DNA of 49,279 nt from JAIOPA01 sp046076045. GTDB taxonomy: Bacteria; Eisenbacteria; RBG-16-71-46. Under the pieces are notes generated by a model. The model was given only the letters and a program-made list of their open reading frames with translations, searched no databases and had not been told where the DNA came from. The stretch lies in the NCBI GenBank assembly GCA_046076045.1, contig JBJTRI010000117.1, forward strand, positions 1 through 49,279, written 5' to 3'. The translations under genes and the position numbers were made by a program. This document shows, piece after piece, positions 27,222 through 34,970 of the stretch (the first letter of the stretch is position 1; every line of letters begins with the position of its first letter).

Positions 27222-27293
27222 CCGGGCATCTACTTCGCGGTGCTGCGGTTCTCGAACGAGACCCGCACGCAGCGGATCGTGCGCGTGCCGTGA
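27222..27293 (+). pseudogene. remnant of a FlgD-Ig-like C-terminal domain
   Basis: One frame reads PGIYFAVLRFSNETRTQRI followed by VRVP and a TGA stop. It matches the last 23 residues of the secreted protein ending at 31863 (PGVYFAVLRFEERVLTKRI then IRLP). Upstream of the proline the same frame has no recognisable homology, and no start codon with a ribosome site connects to it. A 13-base-stem terminator follows at 27333, as after an intact gene. It is best explained as the tail end of a deleted or decayed secreted-protein gene. Confidence 0.7.
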
Positions 27294-27332
27294 TCGGGTA
27301 GCTCGCGGCAGACCGTCCCGTGCGGACGGAAC

Positions 27333-27362
27333 GACGCCCCGGGGATCGCTCCCCGGGGCGTC
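27333..27362. terminator. bidirectional terminator
   Basis: Perfect 13-base arms GACGCCCCGGGGA and TCCCCGGGGCGTC enclose a TCGC tetraloop. It lies 20 bases downstream of the lemA stop on the minus strand, and just after the C-terminal remnant on the plus strand. Confidence 0.85.
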
Positions 27363-27381
27363 GGTGTTCCGGTGGGACGGC

Positions 27382-27972
27382 TCAGTTCGAGCCGCCGCCG
27401 CGGAGCGATCCGAAGTCCACCTTGGGCGCCGTCTTCGACGACTCGGGGACCGGGTAGCCCTCGGCGGGCGTGAACTGGAACGCGCCGGCGAGCAGGTTCA
27501 TGGGGAAGCTGCGCACCGCGACGTTGTACTCCTTCACGCCCTCGTTGTAGCGACCGCGCGCCACGGCGATGCGGTTCTCGGTGCCCGAGACCTCGTCCAT
27601 GAGCGAGGTGAACGACTCCATGCTGCGAAGCTGCGGGTAGTTCTCGACCACGACCAGCAGGCGGGAGAGGGCGCCATCCATGCCCTGTGCGGCCGCGATC
27701 TTGTCGGCGCGGCTCGAAGCACCCGACATGGCCGCGCGGGCCTGTGCGATGTCACCGAACACCTGCTGCTCCTGACCCGCTGCGCCCTTCACGGTCTCGA
27801 CGAGGTTCCCGATCAGGTCGTTGCGACGGAGCAACTGGTTGTCCACCTCCTGCCAGCGCAGGTCCACCTCGGCCTTCTGGCGCACGAGTCCGTTGTAGCC
27901 GCTCGCCACGCAGCCGCCGAACAGCAACGCCACCAGCACCACGACCACCAGACCGATCACACCAGCTCTCAT
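27382..27972 (-). CDS. lemA: LemA family protein
   Basis: The 196-residue protein has a single N-terminal membrane helix (VIGLVVVVLVALLFGGCVASGYN; its cysteine may be lipidated) and the typical LemA helical domain: YNGLVRQKAEVDLRWQEVDNQLLRR, LIGNLVETVKG, LVVVENYPQLRS, GTENRIAVARGRYNEGVKEYN, and FPMNLLAG. The function of LemA is poorly defined; it is often linked with TPM-domain proteins, and a TPM gene is immediately upstream here. GAGGAAAGGAAG precedes the ATG. Confidence 0.95.
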   Translation of the reverse strand: MRAGVIGLVVVVLVALLFGGCVASGYNGLVRQKAEVDLRWQEVDNQLLRRNDLIGNLVETVKGAAGQEQQVFGDIAQARAAMSGASSRADKIAAAQGMDGALSRLLVVVENYPQLRSMESFTSLMDEVSGTENRIAVARGRYNEGVKEYNVAVRSFPMNLLAGAFQFTPAEGYPVPESSKTAPKVDFGSLRGGGSN

Positions 27973-28093
27973 GGAGTCTTCCTTTCCTCAGCTCGCGCGT
28001 GCGAGGACGCGCGAGCGGGTCGTCATGTTCGCGGCGCGGACTCGCCGTGCCGGGCAGGGTACTGCATGCGTCGCGGGGCGTGCCTGCCGCACG

Positions 28094-28109
28094 TCCCTCT
28101 ATAGAGGGA
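28094..28109 (-). terminator. perfect 16-base palindrome between the TPM gene and lemA
   Basis: TCCCTCTATAGAGGGA is a perfect palindrome 15 bases after the TPM stop on the minus strand. It could be a weak terminator/processing hairpin or an operator; it also contains TATAGA, a possible -10 for lemA, but no good -35 is seen. Confidence 0.4.
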
Positions 28110-28124
28110 AGGTGTCGGGCGCGC

Positions 28125-28937
28125 TCACCAGCTCGCGCCGCCTCCGCCGCCTCCGCTCCGGCCACCGCCGAAGCCGCCGAACGAGGACCCGCCGCCGAAC
28201 CCACCGCCGCCGAACCCCCCACCGAAGCCGCCACCCCAGCCGCCCATTCCGCCCATGCCGTCGCCCCAGCCTCCGCGGAAGCGACCGCCACGGCGGCTCG
28301 CCTGCATGGCCCGGAGCACGATGAACAGCACGATGAACAGCACGATGAACAGGACCGGGATGAGTTGGGGCGGGAGCCCGTCGGACTCGCGGTCGTAGCG
28401 CAACTCGCGCCCGTCCCACTCCAGCGTCACGCCCTTCTCGGCGGCGATGCGCTGCGAGGCCGCGAGCACCGCGGCCACGATCCCCTCGCCGGGTTCGCCC
28501 GCGCGGAAGCGCGGCACCGCGAGGTCGCGCAGCATGCGCGCCTGCCAGCCGTCGGGCAGTGTGCCCTCGAGCCCGTATCCGGTCTCGAACACGATGTCGC
28601 GCTCCTGCATGGCGACCAGCAGCAACAGGCCGTCGTTGCGCTCGCGGCTGCCGATGCCCCACGCCTCGAACACGCGCGTCTTGAACACCGAGGGCTCGTC
28701 GGGCGCGCAGTCGGTCACCACGAGGACCGCGAACTGCACGCCGGTGCGCTTCTGCACCTGGTCGAGGAAGCCCTCGAGCTGGGCTGCGCGTTCGGGCGCC
28801 AGCACGCCCGCGCGGTCGTTCACGTAGCCGCGGGCCTCGGGGATGGGCGTGTCCCCCGCGATGGCGTGTGCGGGGAGCGGCGCCAGGGCCAGCACACCGA
28901 CCACCCAGCACCACCCGACGATGCGCGCTGGGCTCAT
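28125..28937 (-). CDS. TPM-domain (YgcG-type) membrane protein with Gly-rich tail
   Basis: The 270-residue protein has a signal peptide (MSPARIVGWCWVVGVLALAPLPAHA), then a TPM domain (~35-165): GYVNDRAGVLAPERAAQLE, VQFAVLVVTDCAPDE, GSRERNDGLLLLVAM, DIVFETGYGLEGTLPDGWQ. A membrane helix (LIPVLFIVLFIVLFIVLRAM) follows, and the last ~55 residues are mostly Gly/Phe/Trp (GGFGGG repeats), as in YgcG proteins. TPM domains bind phosphate-like ligands or act in photosystem repair elsewhere; here a role with LemA in the envelope is likely but unproven. The start overlaps the upstream stop (ATGA). Confidence 0.9.
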   Translation of the reverse strand: MSPARIVGWCWVVGVLALAPLPAHAIAGDTPIPEARGYVNDRAGVLAPERAAQLEGFLDQVQKRTGVQFAVLVVTDCAPDEPSVFKTRVFEAWGIGSRERNDGLLLLVAMQERDIVFETGYGLEGTLPDGWQARMLRDLAVPRFRAGEPGEGIVAAVLAASQRIAAEKGVTLEWDGRELRYDRESDGLPPQLIPVLFIVLFIVLFIVLRAMQASRRGGRFRGGWGDGMGGMGGWGGGFGGGFGGGGFGGGSSFGGFGGGRSGGGGGGASW

Positions 28938-29695
28938 GAGGCGTGGAGCGCGTCCACCGCGCCCGCGAGACGATCCACCTGCACGAGGAAGGCGCGGAAG
29001 GTCGCGCGCGCGTCGTCGAGCCCCGGGTGGCGGGGGAGTGCGCGCATGCGGTGAGCTCCGGCCAGCGCGGCCGCGTCGAGTCCGTAGAGCGCGGCGACCC
29101 GCGCGAACGTGTGCTCGAGGTCCGCCGGCGGGGTCTCGCCCTTGAGCCGCAGCAGGGCGCGGAACAGGGTCAGGAACCCGCTCGCGCTCGCAGCGAGCGC
29201 GGCGTGCAGGTCCTCGGCGCGCTCCGCGGTGCGCAGGTAGGCCTGGGTGAGGCGCAAGTGCTTGCCGCGCAGTTCCTGCTCGACCTGCAGTCGCAGGAAC
29301 GTGTGGGGCACCTGCAGGGTGCGGAACAGGTCGTCCCCGGCCAGCAGCCAGTGGCGTTCGGACAGGTCGAGCCACTCGATCGGGAACACGTCGAGCGAAC
29401 GGTGCACCTGGTCCAGCGACATGAACAACGGATCCACGCGATCGGCGGCATGCGCGCGCGGCAGCACGGTCGCCAGCGCGTCGAGTCGCGCGAGCGGAAG
29501 GGCGCGCGCGACCACGAGCACGTTCACGCGGCGGTGCGACGGGTCGAAGTCGGGCTGCAACGCGCCACCGGTGATGCAGGCCGACACGAAGTCCTCGGCG
29601 AGGCGCTCGCGCACCGGCGCGAGCCAGCGCTGCGCGGTCGTGATCACGGTGTCGGTGGGGCGGAAGGTCGGGGTCGCGTTCCTGTCGGTTTCCAT
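28934..29695 (-). CDS. conserved hypothetical protein, possible inactive nucleotidyltransferase-like fold
   Basis: The 253-residue soluble protein is not firmly recognised. Its N-terminal part (CITGGALQPDFDPSHRRVNVLVV) recalls the GS...DxD strand of nucleotidyltransferases but lacks the paired aspartates, and the later part is helical (FLRLQVEQELRGKHLRLTQAYLRT). It is coupled to the TPM gene by an ATGA overlap, so its product probably works with TPM/LemA. There is no Shine-Dalgarno before the ATG; the promoter -10 lies only seven bases away, implying a leaderless transcript. Confidence 0.6.
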   Translation of the reverse strand: METDRNATPTFRPTDTVITTAQRWLAPVRERLAEDFVSACITGGALQPDFDPSHRRVNVLVVARALPLARLDALATVLPRAHAADRVDPLFMSLDQVHRSLDVFPIEWLDLSERHWLLAGDDLFRTLQVPHTFLRLQVEQELRGKHLRLTQAYLRTAERAEDLHAALAASASGFLTLFRALLRLKGETPPADLEHTFARVAALYGLDAAALAGAHRMRALPRHPGLDDARATFRAFLVQVDRLAGAVDALHAS

Positions 29696-29702
29696 GCCGG
29701 GG

Positions 29703-29730
29703 AGGGTACGGGAACGCGTTCAAGGGTCAA
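29703..29730 (-). promoter_or_regulatory. leaderless promoter of the 29695 gene (TTGACC-16-TACCCT)
   Basis: On the minus strand TTGACC (29730-29725) and TACCCT (29708-29703) are 16 bases apart. The ATG begins at 29695, seven bases past the -10, which puts the likely transcription start at or next to the ATG. Confidence 0.65.
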
Positions 29731-30020
29731 GTCGAGCGCGGCGGGGTTTGGTGGGACTCACCCCTCACCTTCGGACCATGCGGAATGCAACGAAATCGTG
29801 CGACACGCGATGCGATCACCCCCGGTTCGCGCATCGCAACGGTGCAAGCGGTGGGTTCGGTACCACCACACGGGTTTCACTGTGAGGTGCACACAGGGCC
29901 TCGATACGCTCGGTACATCCGCAAGCGCTGCCGCCACTGGAGCGACGATCCCGATCGTCGTGCGGGTCTGCCCCCGCGGGGCGAGCAGCGAGACGGGTTC
30001 CACCTGGAGGTCCACACCAC
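29731..30020. other. intergenic region with an imperfect direct repeat
   Basis: No gene is seen. GGTTTCACTGTGAGGTGCAC (starting about 29871) and GGTTCCACCTGGAGGTCCAC (starting about 29997) are related; the second includes the ribosome site GGAGG of the 30021 gene. The first may be a relic of a duplicated leader. No convincing -35/-10 pair was found. Confidence 0.4.
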
Positions 30021-30776
30021 ATGCGTACTCTCTACTCCGTCGTGACCGCCTGCCTCGTCATGCTCACCGCCGCTTCGGCCCATGCCGGCGTCAACCTGCG
30101 CTGGAACAAGTGCTTCGGTGAGGGCACGGGCGTCGTGAACCGGAACTTCGCCTGCGACACCAACGCCGGCAGCGAACTGCTCGTCGGCTCCTTCCTGTCG
30201 CCCCAGACGCTCACCAACGTCACGCGCTGCGAGGCGATCGTGGACATCGCGGTGCCGGGCAGCGCGCTGCCCGCCTGGTGGCAGATGGGTGCCGCCGGCT
30301 GCCGCAGCGGCGCGGTCTCCATGGACGTCACCATGGACCCCAGCAACCTCGCGTGCGAGGACTGGAGCGGCGGTCTGGCCGCGGGTTCGCTCACCTCGTA
30401 CCAGACGGGCGTGCGCGGCTCGAACACGGCGCGCGTCATCATGAGCTCCGAGGTCCCGGCGGCGAACGCCCAGATGCTCATCGCCTACGTCGAGTACTTC
30501 CTCTACAACCTGCGCATCCAGCACTCCGCCTCGACGGGCACCGGCGCGTGCGCGGGTTGCTCCACGCCGGCCTGCATCATCTTCTCGTGCCTCAACGTGA
30601 CGCGTTCGGGCTCGACCGCCCCGGTCACGATCTTCAGCGCCACCAACGCCACCGACTCGAACTACTCGACGTGGCAGGGCGGTGGCGCCCCTACGGTGGG
30701 CGGCGTCACGGGCTGCCCCGCCGCGACCCCGACGCGCAACACCACGTGGGGTGCCGTGAAGAGCATGTATCGCTGA
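30021..30776 (+). CDS. secreted Cys-rich protein of an Eisenbacteria-type family
   Basis: The 251-residue protein has a signal peptide (MRTLYSVVTACLVMLTAASAHA). The mature part has paired cysteines (NKCFGEG...NFACDTNAG; AAGCRSGA; LACEDW; CAGCSTPACIIFSCLN; TGCPAATP), a LPAWWQMG motif and the ending TWGAVKSMYR. As far as I recall, this arrangement is a recurrent secreted family in Candidatus Eisenbacteria genomes with no known function. The fold is probably a disulfide-stabilised beta sandwich. GGAGG lies 12-16 bases before the ATG and a terminator follows, so it is monocistronic. Confidence 0.7.
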   Translation: MRTLYSVVTACLVMLTAASAHAGVNLRWNKCFGEGTGVVNRNFACDTNAGSELLVGSFLSPQTLTNVTRCEAIVDIAVPGSALPAWWQMGAAGCRSGAVSMDVTMDPSNLACEDWSGGLAAGSLTSYQTGVRGSNTARVIMSSEVPAANAQMLIAYVEYFLYNLRIQHSASTGTGACAGCSTPACIIFSCLNVTRSGSTAPVTIFSATNATDSNYSTWQGGGAPTVGGVTGCPAATPTRNTTWGAVKSMYR

Positions 30777-30808
30777 CCGCCGCGCCCTCCAGGCAGCGGA
30801 TCGACCGA

Positions 30809-30834
30809 CGGCCACCCTCTCCAGGGGGTGGCCG
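30809..30834 (+). terminator. hairpin terminator after the secreted Cys-rich protein gene
   Basis: Arms CGGCCACCC (30809-30817) and GGGTGGCCG (30826-30834) with an 8-base loop are followed by TTCGGGCTTCTC. It sits about 33 bases after the stop codon. Confidence 0.75.
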
Positions 30835-31099
30835 TTCGGGCTTCTCGCATGCCCTGATCGACCTGCATGTGCCCGGCGATGGATTCGCGATTCGCAATTC
30901 CGAGCATCATCCCGTCACATTTCCGTGGACCTCATCATTGAGTTGTCATGCGAGTCGTACTTCGACTTCCGCATCCTCGAATTCATGAAACCATGTCCGC
31001 TCCCTCCTCTCGGGGAGCGGCATGCACCCGGTACCCTCCGGGTGGGCAGTCCCTGGTCGCCGCCAGGTGTGCGGACCTGTTCCGCCGACGGACTCCTCC
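30835..31099 (+). other. leader region with two hairpins upstream of a secreted protein gene
   Basis: The region is less GC-rich at 30880-30990 and may hold a promoter. Two perfect hairpins follow: CCGCTCCC/GGGAGCGG (30997-31004/31013-31020) and CACCCGG/CCGGGTG (31025-31031/31038-31044). They could form a structured 5' leader or a terminator for a lost upstream gene. Confidence 0.45.
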
Positions 31100-31108
31100 A
31101 TGGCCTCG

Positions 31109-31863
31109 ATGTCCCGCTGGGTCCGGACCCTCTCCCGGACCTTGCCCTCGCGCTCGCGAGCCTCGCGCTCGCCGGCCCGGTTCGCGCGCAGGTGGTCAAC
31201 AGCCCGCCCGCGGCTCCCATCGCGATCAACGTGTTCCCCGTGACCGACTTCGTGTCGGGCACCGGCTACGCCGCGACCGATCGCGTCATCGTCACCGTGA
31301 TCCACCCGGACGGCGTCACTTGGGGCACCGATCCCGCCAACCCGCTCGCGCCCATCAACGGAGCCGTCGAGGTGAACCACCCGGGTGCCCCGTGCTGGTT
31401 CGGCACCACGCCCGACATCCGCTACGGCGACCGCGTGCGCTTCTCGGTCGTGGCGGGCCCGAACGCCGGGCGCGTGGACGAGGCCTTTGTGGGCAACGTC
31501 ACGATCCGTCGTCCCGTCTCGCCGCGTCCCGGCACCATCCTGGTGCACGGCACCACGCAGGATGTGAACGGCGCGGCCCTGCCGTTGGGCTCGCTCGACG
31601 TGATCCTCAAGACCACGACCGACCTGTTAGCCACGGGCCGCGCGCTCAAGGCGCCCGGCGACGGTGACTTGGAACTCGGCATCGTGGACATCCAGGGTCG
31701 TCAGGTCCGCACGGTGCACCGCGGCTCGCTGGCCGCCGGCCCGCACCGCATCACGTGGGACGGCCGCAACACCGGCGGTTCGCTGGCGTCGCCGGGTGTG
31801 TACTTCGCGGTCCTGCGGTTCGAGGAGCGCGTGCTCACGAAGCGCATCATCCGCCTGCCCTGA
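31109..31863 (+). CDS. secreted protein with FlgD-Ig-like C-terminal domain, apparent frameshift in signal peptide
   Basis: The continuous frame to 31863 encodes a signal-peptide core and cleavage site (LALALASLALAGPVRAQ), a beta-rich region with PDGVTWGTDPANPL, and a FlgD-Ig-like C-terminal domain (LELGIVDIQGRQVRTVHRG, HRITWDGRNTGG, SPGVYFAVLRFEERVLTKRI). That frame lacks a suitable start codon before the signal peptide. The ATG at 31109 in another frame gives MSRWVRTLSRTL, which joins perfectly to the hydrophobic core if one base is missing near 31137-31142. So this is either a real frameshift or an assembly error. ATG at 31100 is an alternative. Such C-terminal domains direct surface sorting in related phyla. 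Confidence 0.65.
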
Positions 31864-31891
31864 CGCCCGGTTCGACCGGTCGTGACGCGCG

Positions 31892-31914
31892 CCCCGGGGG
31901 TTCCACCCCCGGGG
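31892..31914 (+). terminator. hairpin terminator after the FlgD-Ig-like protein gene
   Basis: Arms CCCCGGGGG (31892-31900) and CCCCCGGGG (31906-31914) with a 5-base loop lie about 30 bases after the stop. No T-run follows. Confidence 0.65.
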
Positions 31915-31981
31915 TGCCGCGTCTTGCGGCGGCACGCGCGCGGGCGTGTCGCGGACGCACGCGGGGACGACGCTCGGATAC

Positions 31982-32010
31982 TTGACCCCCCCGGGGGGCG
32001 CTCGTACCGT
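31982..32010 (+). promoter_or_regulatory. leaderless promoter of korA (TTGACC-17-TACCGT)
   Basis: TTGACC at 31982-31987 and TACCGT at 32005-32010 are separated by 17 bases. The korA ATG is at 32019, eight bases past the -10, and no Shine-Dalgarno precedes it, so the mRNA is probably leaderless. Confidence 0.65.
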
Positions 32011-32018
32011 CGGCCCTC

Positions 32019-33824
32019 ATGAGCGCCATCACCAACGATTTCAGCATCCACGTCGCCACGGTCAACGGTTCCGGTAGCCAGACGGCCAACAACGTGCTGT
32101 TGCGTTCCATCCTGCAGATGGGCGTGCCCGTGAGCGGCAAGAACCTGTTCCCGTCGAACATCGCGGGCCTGCCCACCTGGTTCACCATCCGCGCCAGCAA
32201 GGACGGTTGGATCGCGCGCCGCGCGCACCACGAGGTCCTCGTGGTCATGAACCCCGAGACCGCGGTCGCCGACGTGGCTGCGATGGGGCCGGGCTCGATG
32301 ATCGTGACGAACGACGCGATCAAGTTCCCCGACCCGCCCGCGGACCGCACCGTCATCCGCGTGCCTTACGCCAAGCTCATCGAACCCATCACGACCGACG
32401 TGAAGCTGCGGCGCCTGGTCGTGAACATGATCTACGTGGGCGTGCTCGCTGAGCTGCTCGGCATCGAGCTCGCCGAGGTCGAGCGCGCACTCACCGCGCA
32501 GCTCGGCAAGAAGCCCAAGGCGCTCGCGCTCAACCAGGCCGCGGTCCACGCCGGCGCCGCGTACGCGCGCGAGCACGTCGCCGCGCCGGTGCCGTACCGC
32601 GTCGAGCGCATGGACCGCACCGCGGGCAAGATCCTCATCGACGGCAACACCGCCGCCGCGCTCGGCGCGATGTTCGGTGGCGTCACCGTGGTGAGCTGGT
32701 ACCCGATCACGCCCTCGAGCTCGCTCATCGAGTCGCTGATCGGGTTCCTCGAGCGTCATCGCCGCGACCCCGACACGGGCAAGGGCACGTTCGCGGTCAT
32801 CCAGGCCGAGGACGAGATCGCCGCGCTCGGCATGGTGCTGGGCGCGGGCTGGGCGGGCGCGCGCGCCATGACCAGCACCTCGGGCCCCGGCATCTCGCTC
32901 ATGGCGGAGTTCGCGGGCTACGGCTACTTCACCGAGATCCCCGCCGTCGTGTGGGACGTCCAGCGCGTCGGACCCAGCACGGGGCTGCCCACGCGCACCG
33001 CGCAGAGCGACCTGTCGTTCGCCTACGGCTTGGGCCACGGCGACACGCAGTTCCCGGTGCTGCTGCCGGGCTCGGTCGCGGAGTGCTTCGCGTTCGCGCA
33101 GGTCGCGTTCGACATGGCCGAGCGCCTGCAGACGCCGCTGTTCGTGCTCTCCGACCTCGACCTCGGCATGAACAACTGGATGAGCGACCCGTTCCCGTAT
33201 CCCGAGGGCGCGTGGGACCGCGGCAAGGTGCTCGACGACGCCGCGCTGGCCAAGGTCGAGCGCTTCGAGCGCTACCGCGACCTCGACGGCGACGGCATCC
33301 CGTACCGCACGCTGCCCGGCACGAAGGACTGGAAGGGCACGTACTTCACGCGCGGCTCGGGCCACGACGAGGCCGCCCGCTACACCGAGGACCCGGCCGC
33401 GTACGTGCGCAACATGGACCGCCTCAAGCGCAAGCTCGACACCGCGCGCACCCTGCTGCCCGCACCCGAGGCGCACGAGGTCGCAGGGGCCGAGGTGGGG
33501 ATCGTCGCGTTCGGTTCGTCGCACTGGGCCGTGTTGGAGGCGCAGCAGCAGTTGGCCGCGGCCGGCGTGAAGGCGTCGTACCTGCGCGTGCGCGCGCTGC
33601 CGCTGCATGCCGACGTGGCCGCGTTCGTCGCGCGTCACGAGCGCGTGTACGTGGTCGAGCAGAACCGCGACGGCCAGTTGGCCGAGCGCATCCGGCTGGA
33701 GTCGCCCGAGCGCGCCACGCGCGTCCGCTCGGTGCTGCACTACGACGGCATGCCGCTCGACGCGAAGTCCGTCACCGACGGCGTGCTGGCGCACGAGGGC
33801 CAGCCGCAGGGAGCGTCCCGATGA
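32019..33824 (+). CDS. korA: 2-oxoacid:ferredoxin oxidoreductase, fused gamma-alpha subunit (KorA)
   Basis: With KorB this enzyme oxidises 2-oxoglutarate (or another 2-oxoacid) to an acyl-CoA with ferredoxin, or runs in reverse. The 601-residue protein has the gamma domain first (~1-190: NGSGSQTANNVLLRSI, GKNLFPSNIAGLPTWFTIR), then the alpha pyrimidine-binding domain (GNTAAALGAMFGGVTVVSWYPITPSSS, QAEDEIAALGMVLGAGWAGARAMTSTSGPG, DVQRVGPSTGLPTRTAQSDL) and a transketolase C-terminal-like domain. The fused gamma-alpha layout is typical of KorA. Substrate 2-oxoglutarate is likely but not proven. Its stop overlaps the korB start (ATGA). Confidence 0.93.
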   Translation: MSAITNDFSIHVATVNGSGSQTANNVLLRSILQMGVPVSGKNLFPSNIAGLPTWFTIRASKDGWIARRAHHEVLVVMNPETAVADVAAMGPGSMIVTNDAIKFPDPPADRTVIRVPYAKLIEPITTDVKLRRLVVNMIYVGVLAELLGIELAEVERALTAQLGKKPKALALNQAAVHAGAAYAREHVAAPVPYRVERMDRTAGKILIDGNTAAALGAMFGGVTVVSWYPITPSSSLIESLIGFLERHRRDPDTGKGTFAVIQAEDEIAALGMVLGAGWAGARAMTSTSGPGISLMAEFAGYGYFTEIPAVVWDVQRVGPSTGLPTRTAQSDLSFAYGLGHGDTQFPVLLPGSVAECFAFAQVAFDMAERLQTPLFVLSDLDLGMNNWMSDPFPYPEGAWDRGKVLDDAALAKVERFERYRDLDGDGIPYRTLPGTKDWKGTYFTRGSGHDEAARYTEDPAAYVRNMDRLKRKLDTARTLLPAPEAHEVAGAEVGIVAFGSSHWAVLEAQQQLAAAGVKASYLRVRALPLHADVAAFVARHERVYVVEQNRDGQLAERIRLESPERATRVRSVLHYDGMPLDAKSVTDGVLAHEGQPQGASR

Positions 33825-34900
33825 GCGCCACCACCACGCCCCCCGCGGGCCAGCCGACCAACCGAGTCGGTCTGCTCAAGGCCGACTACGACGGCAGCAA
33901 GACCACGCTGTGCCCGGGTTGCGGCCACAACGCCATCACCGGCGGCATCATCCAGGCCGCGTGGGAGGCGGGGCTCGAGCCGCACCGCGTCGCCAAGCTG
34001 TCGGGCATCGGCTGCTCCAGCAAGACGCCCGCGTACTTCCTGGGCCACTCGCACGGGTTCAACGCGGTGCACGGGCGCATGCCGAGCATCGCGACCGGGG
34101 TGCACGCGGCGAACCGCGACCTCACGCTCATCGGTGTCTCGGGTGACGGCGACACCGCGAGCATCGGGATCGGGCAGTTCTGCCACCTCGTGCGTCGCAA
34201 CGTGCCGGTCGTGTACATCTGCGAGAACAACGGCGTGTACGGCCTCACCAAGGGCCAGTTCAGCGCCACCGCGGACGTGGGCAGCACGCAGAAGAGCGGC
34301 AAGGCCAACCAGCTCATGCCGGTGGACCTGTGCGCGCTGGCGATCGAGTTGGGTTGCGGTTTCGTGGCGCGCAGCTTCAGCGGCGACCAGAAGCAGCTGC
34401 GCCCGCTGCTCAAGGCCGCATTCGCCCATCCGGGCACGGCGGTGATCGACGTCATCAGCCCGTGCGTGACGTTCGCCGACCACGAGGGCAGCACCAAGTC
34501 GTACGCCGCGGTGAAGGAGCACGACGCGCCGCTGCACGACATCGACTACGTGCCGTTCTACGAGGACATCACGGTCGAGTACGAGCCGGGCACGACCCGC
34601 GAGGTCACCATGCCCGACGGCTCGCGCGTGTTCCTGAAGAAGCTGGCGCAGGACTACGACCCCACCAATGCCACGCGCGCCATGCAGGTGCTGCACGAGG
34701 CGCGGGCCGAGATGAAGCTGGTGACCGGTCTGCTGTACGTGAACACCGGCGCGCACCGGTTCGACGACGAGGTCGGCATGGTGGCCGAGCCGCTCGCGTC
34801 GCTGCCGCTCGAGCGCGTGCGCCCCGCGCGCAGCGTGCTCGAGGGCATCATGCGCACGTATCAGGAAGGCAGCGCCCCGGTGGGAGCGGGCGGCGGTTGA
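33821..34900 (+). CDS. korB: 2-oxoacid:ferredoxin oxidoreductase beta subunit (KorB)
   Basis: The 359-residue subunit binds thiamine diphosphate. It shows CPGCGHNAITGG (residues 31-42), SGIGCSSKTPAYFLG, the ThDP motif GVSGDGDTASIGIGQ...ENNGVYGLTKGQ, and ISPCVTF near the C-terminal domain. Only the cysteines normally used by KorB-type enzymes for one cluster are present, so electrons must leave through an external ferredoxin; a small ferredoxin gene lies 1.3 kb away. A terminator hairpin follows 30 bases after the stop. Confidence 0.94.
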   Translation: MSATTTPPAGQPTNRVGLLKADYDGSKTTLCPGCGHNAITGGIIQAAWEAGLEPHRVAKLSGIGCSSKTPAYFLGHSHGFNAVHGRMPSIATGVHAANRDLTLIGVSGDGDTASIGIGQFCHLVRRNVPVVYICENNGVYGLTKGQFSATADVGSTQKSGKANQLMPVDLCALAIELGCGFVARSFSGDQKQLRPLLKAAFAHPGTAVIDVISPCVTFADHEGSTKSYAAVKEHDAPLHDIDYVPFYEDITVEYEPGTTREVTMPDGSRVFLKKLAQDYDPTNATRAMQVLHEARAEMKLVTGLLYVNTGAHRFDDEVGMVAEPLASLPLERVRPARSVLEGIMRTYQEGSAPVGAGGG

Positions 34901-34930
34901 TGCACCTCGTTCACGGTCCGGTGGGGCGAG

Positions 34931-34957
34931 CGGCGCGCACCGTACGGGTGCGCGCCG
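34931..34957 (+). terminator. hairpin terminator after korB
   Basis: Perfect 11-base arms CGGCGCGCACC (34931-34941) and GGTGCGCGCCG (34947-34957) surround a 5-base loop, followed by TTCG. It lies 13 bases before the methyltransferase ATG, so it may attenuate read-through into that gene. Confidence 0.75.
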
Positions 34958-34970
34958 TTCGCGTGCGCCC

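Noticed and set aside
27148..28104. A plus-strand frame covering lemA
   Set aside because: It begins in the decayed region and runs antisense to LemA, whose own sequence is unmistakable.
30985..31863. ATG at 30985 as the start of the FlgD-Ig-tailed protein
   Set aside because: It would place about 60 non-hydrophobic, poorly biased residues and two hairpins before the signal-peptide core.
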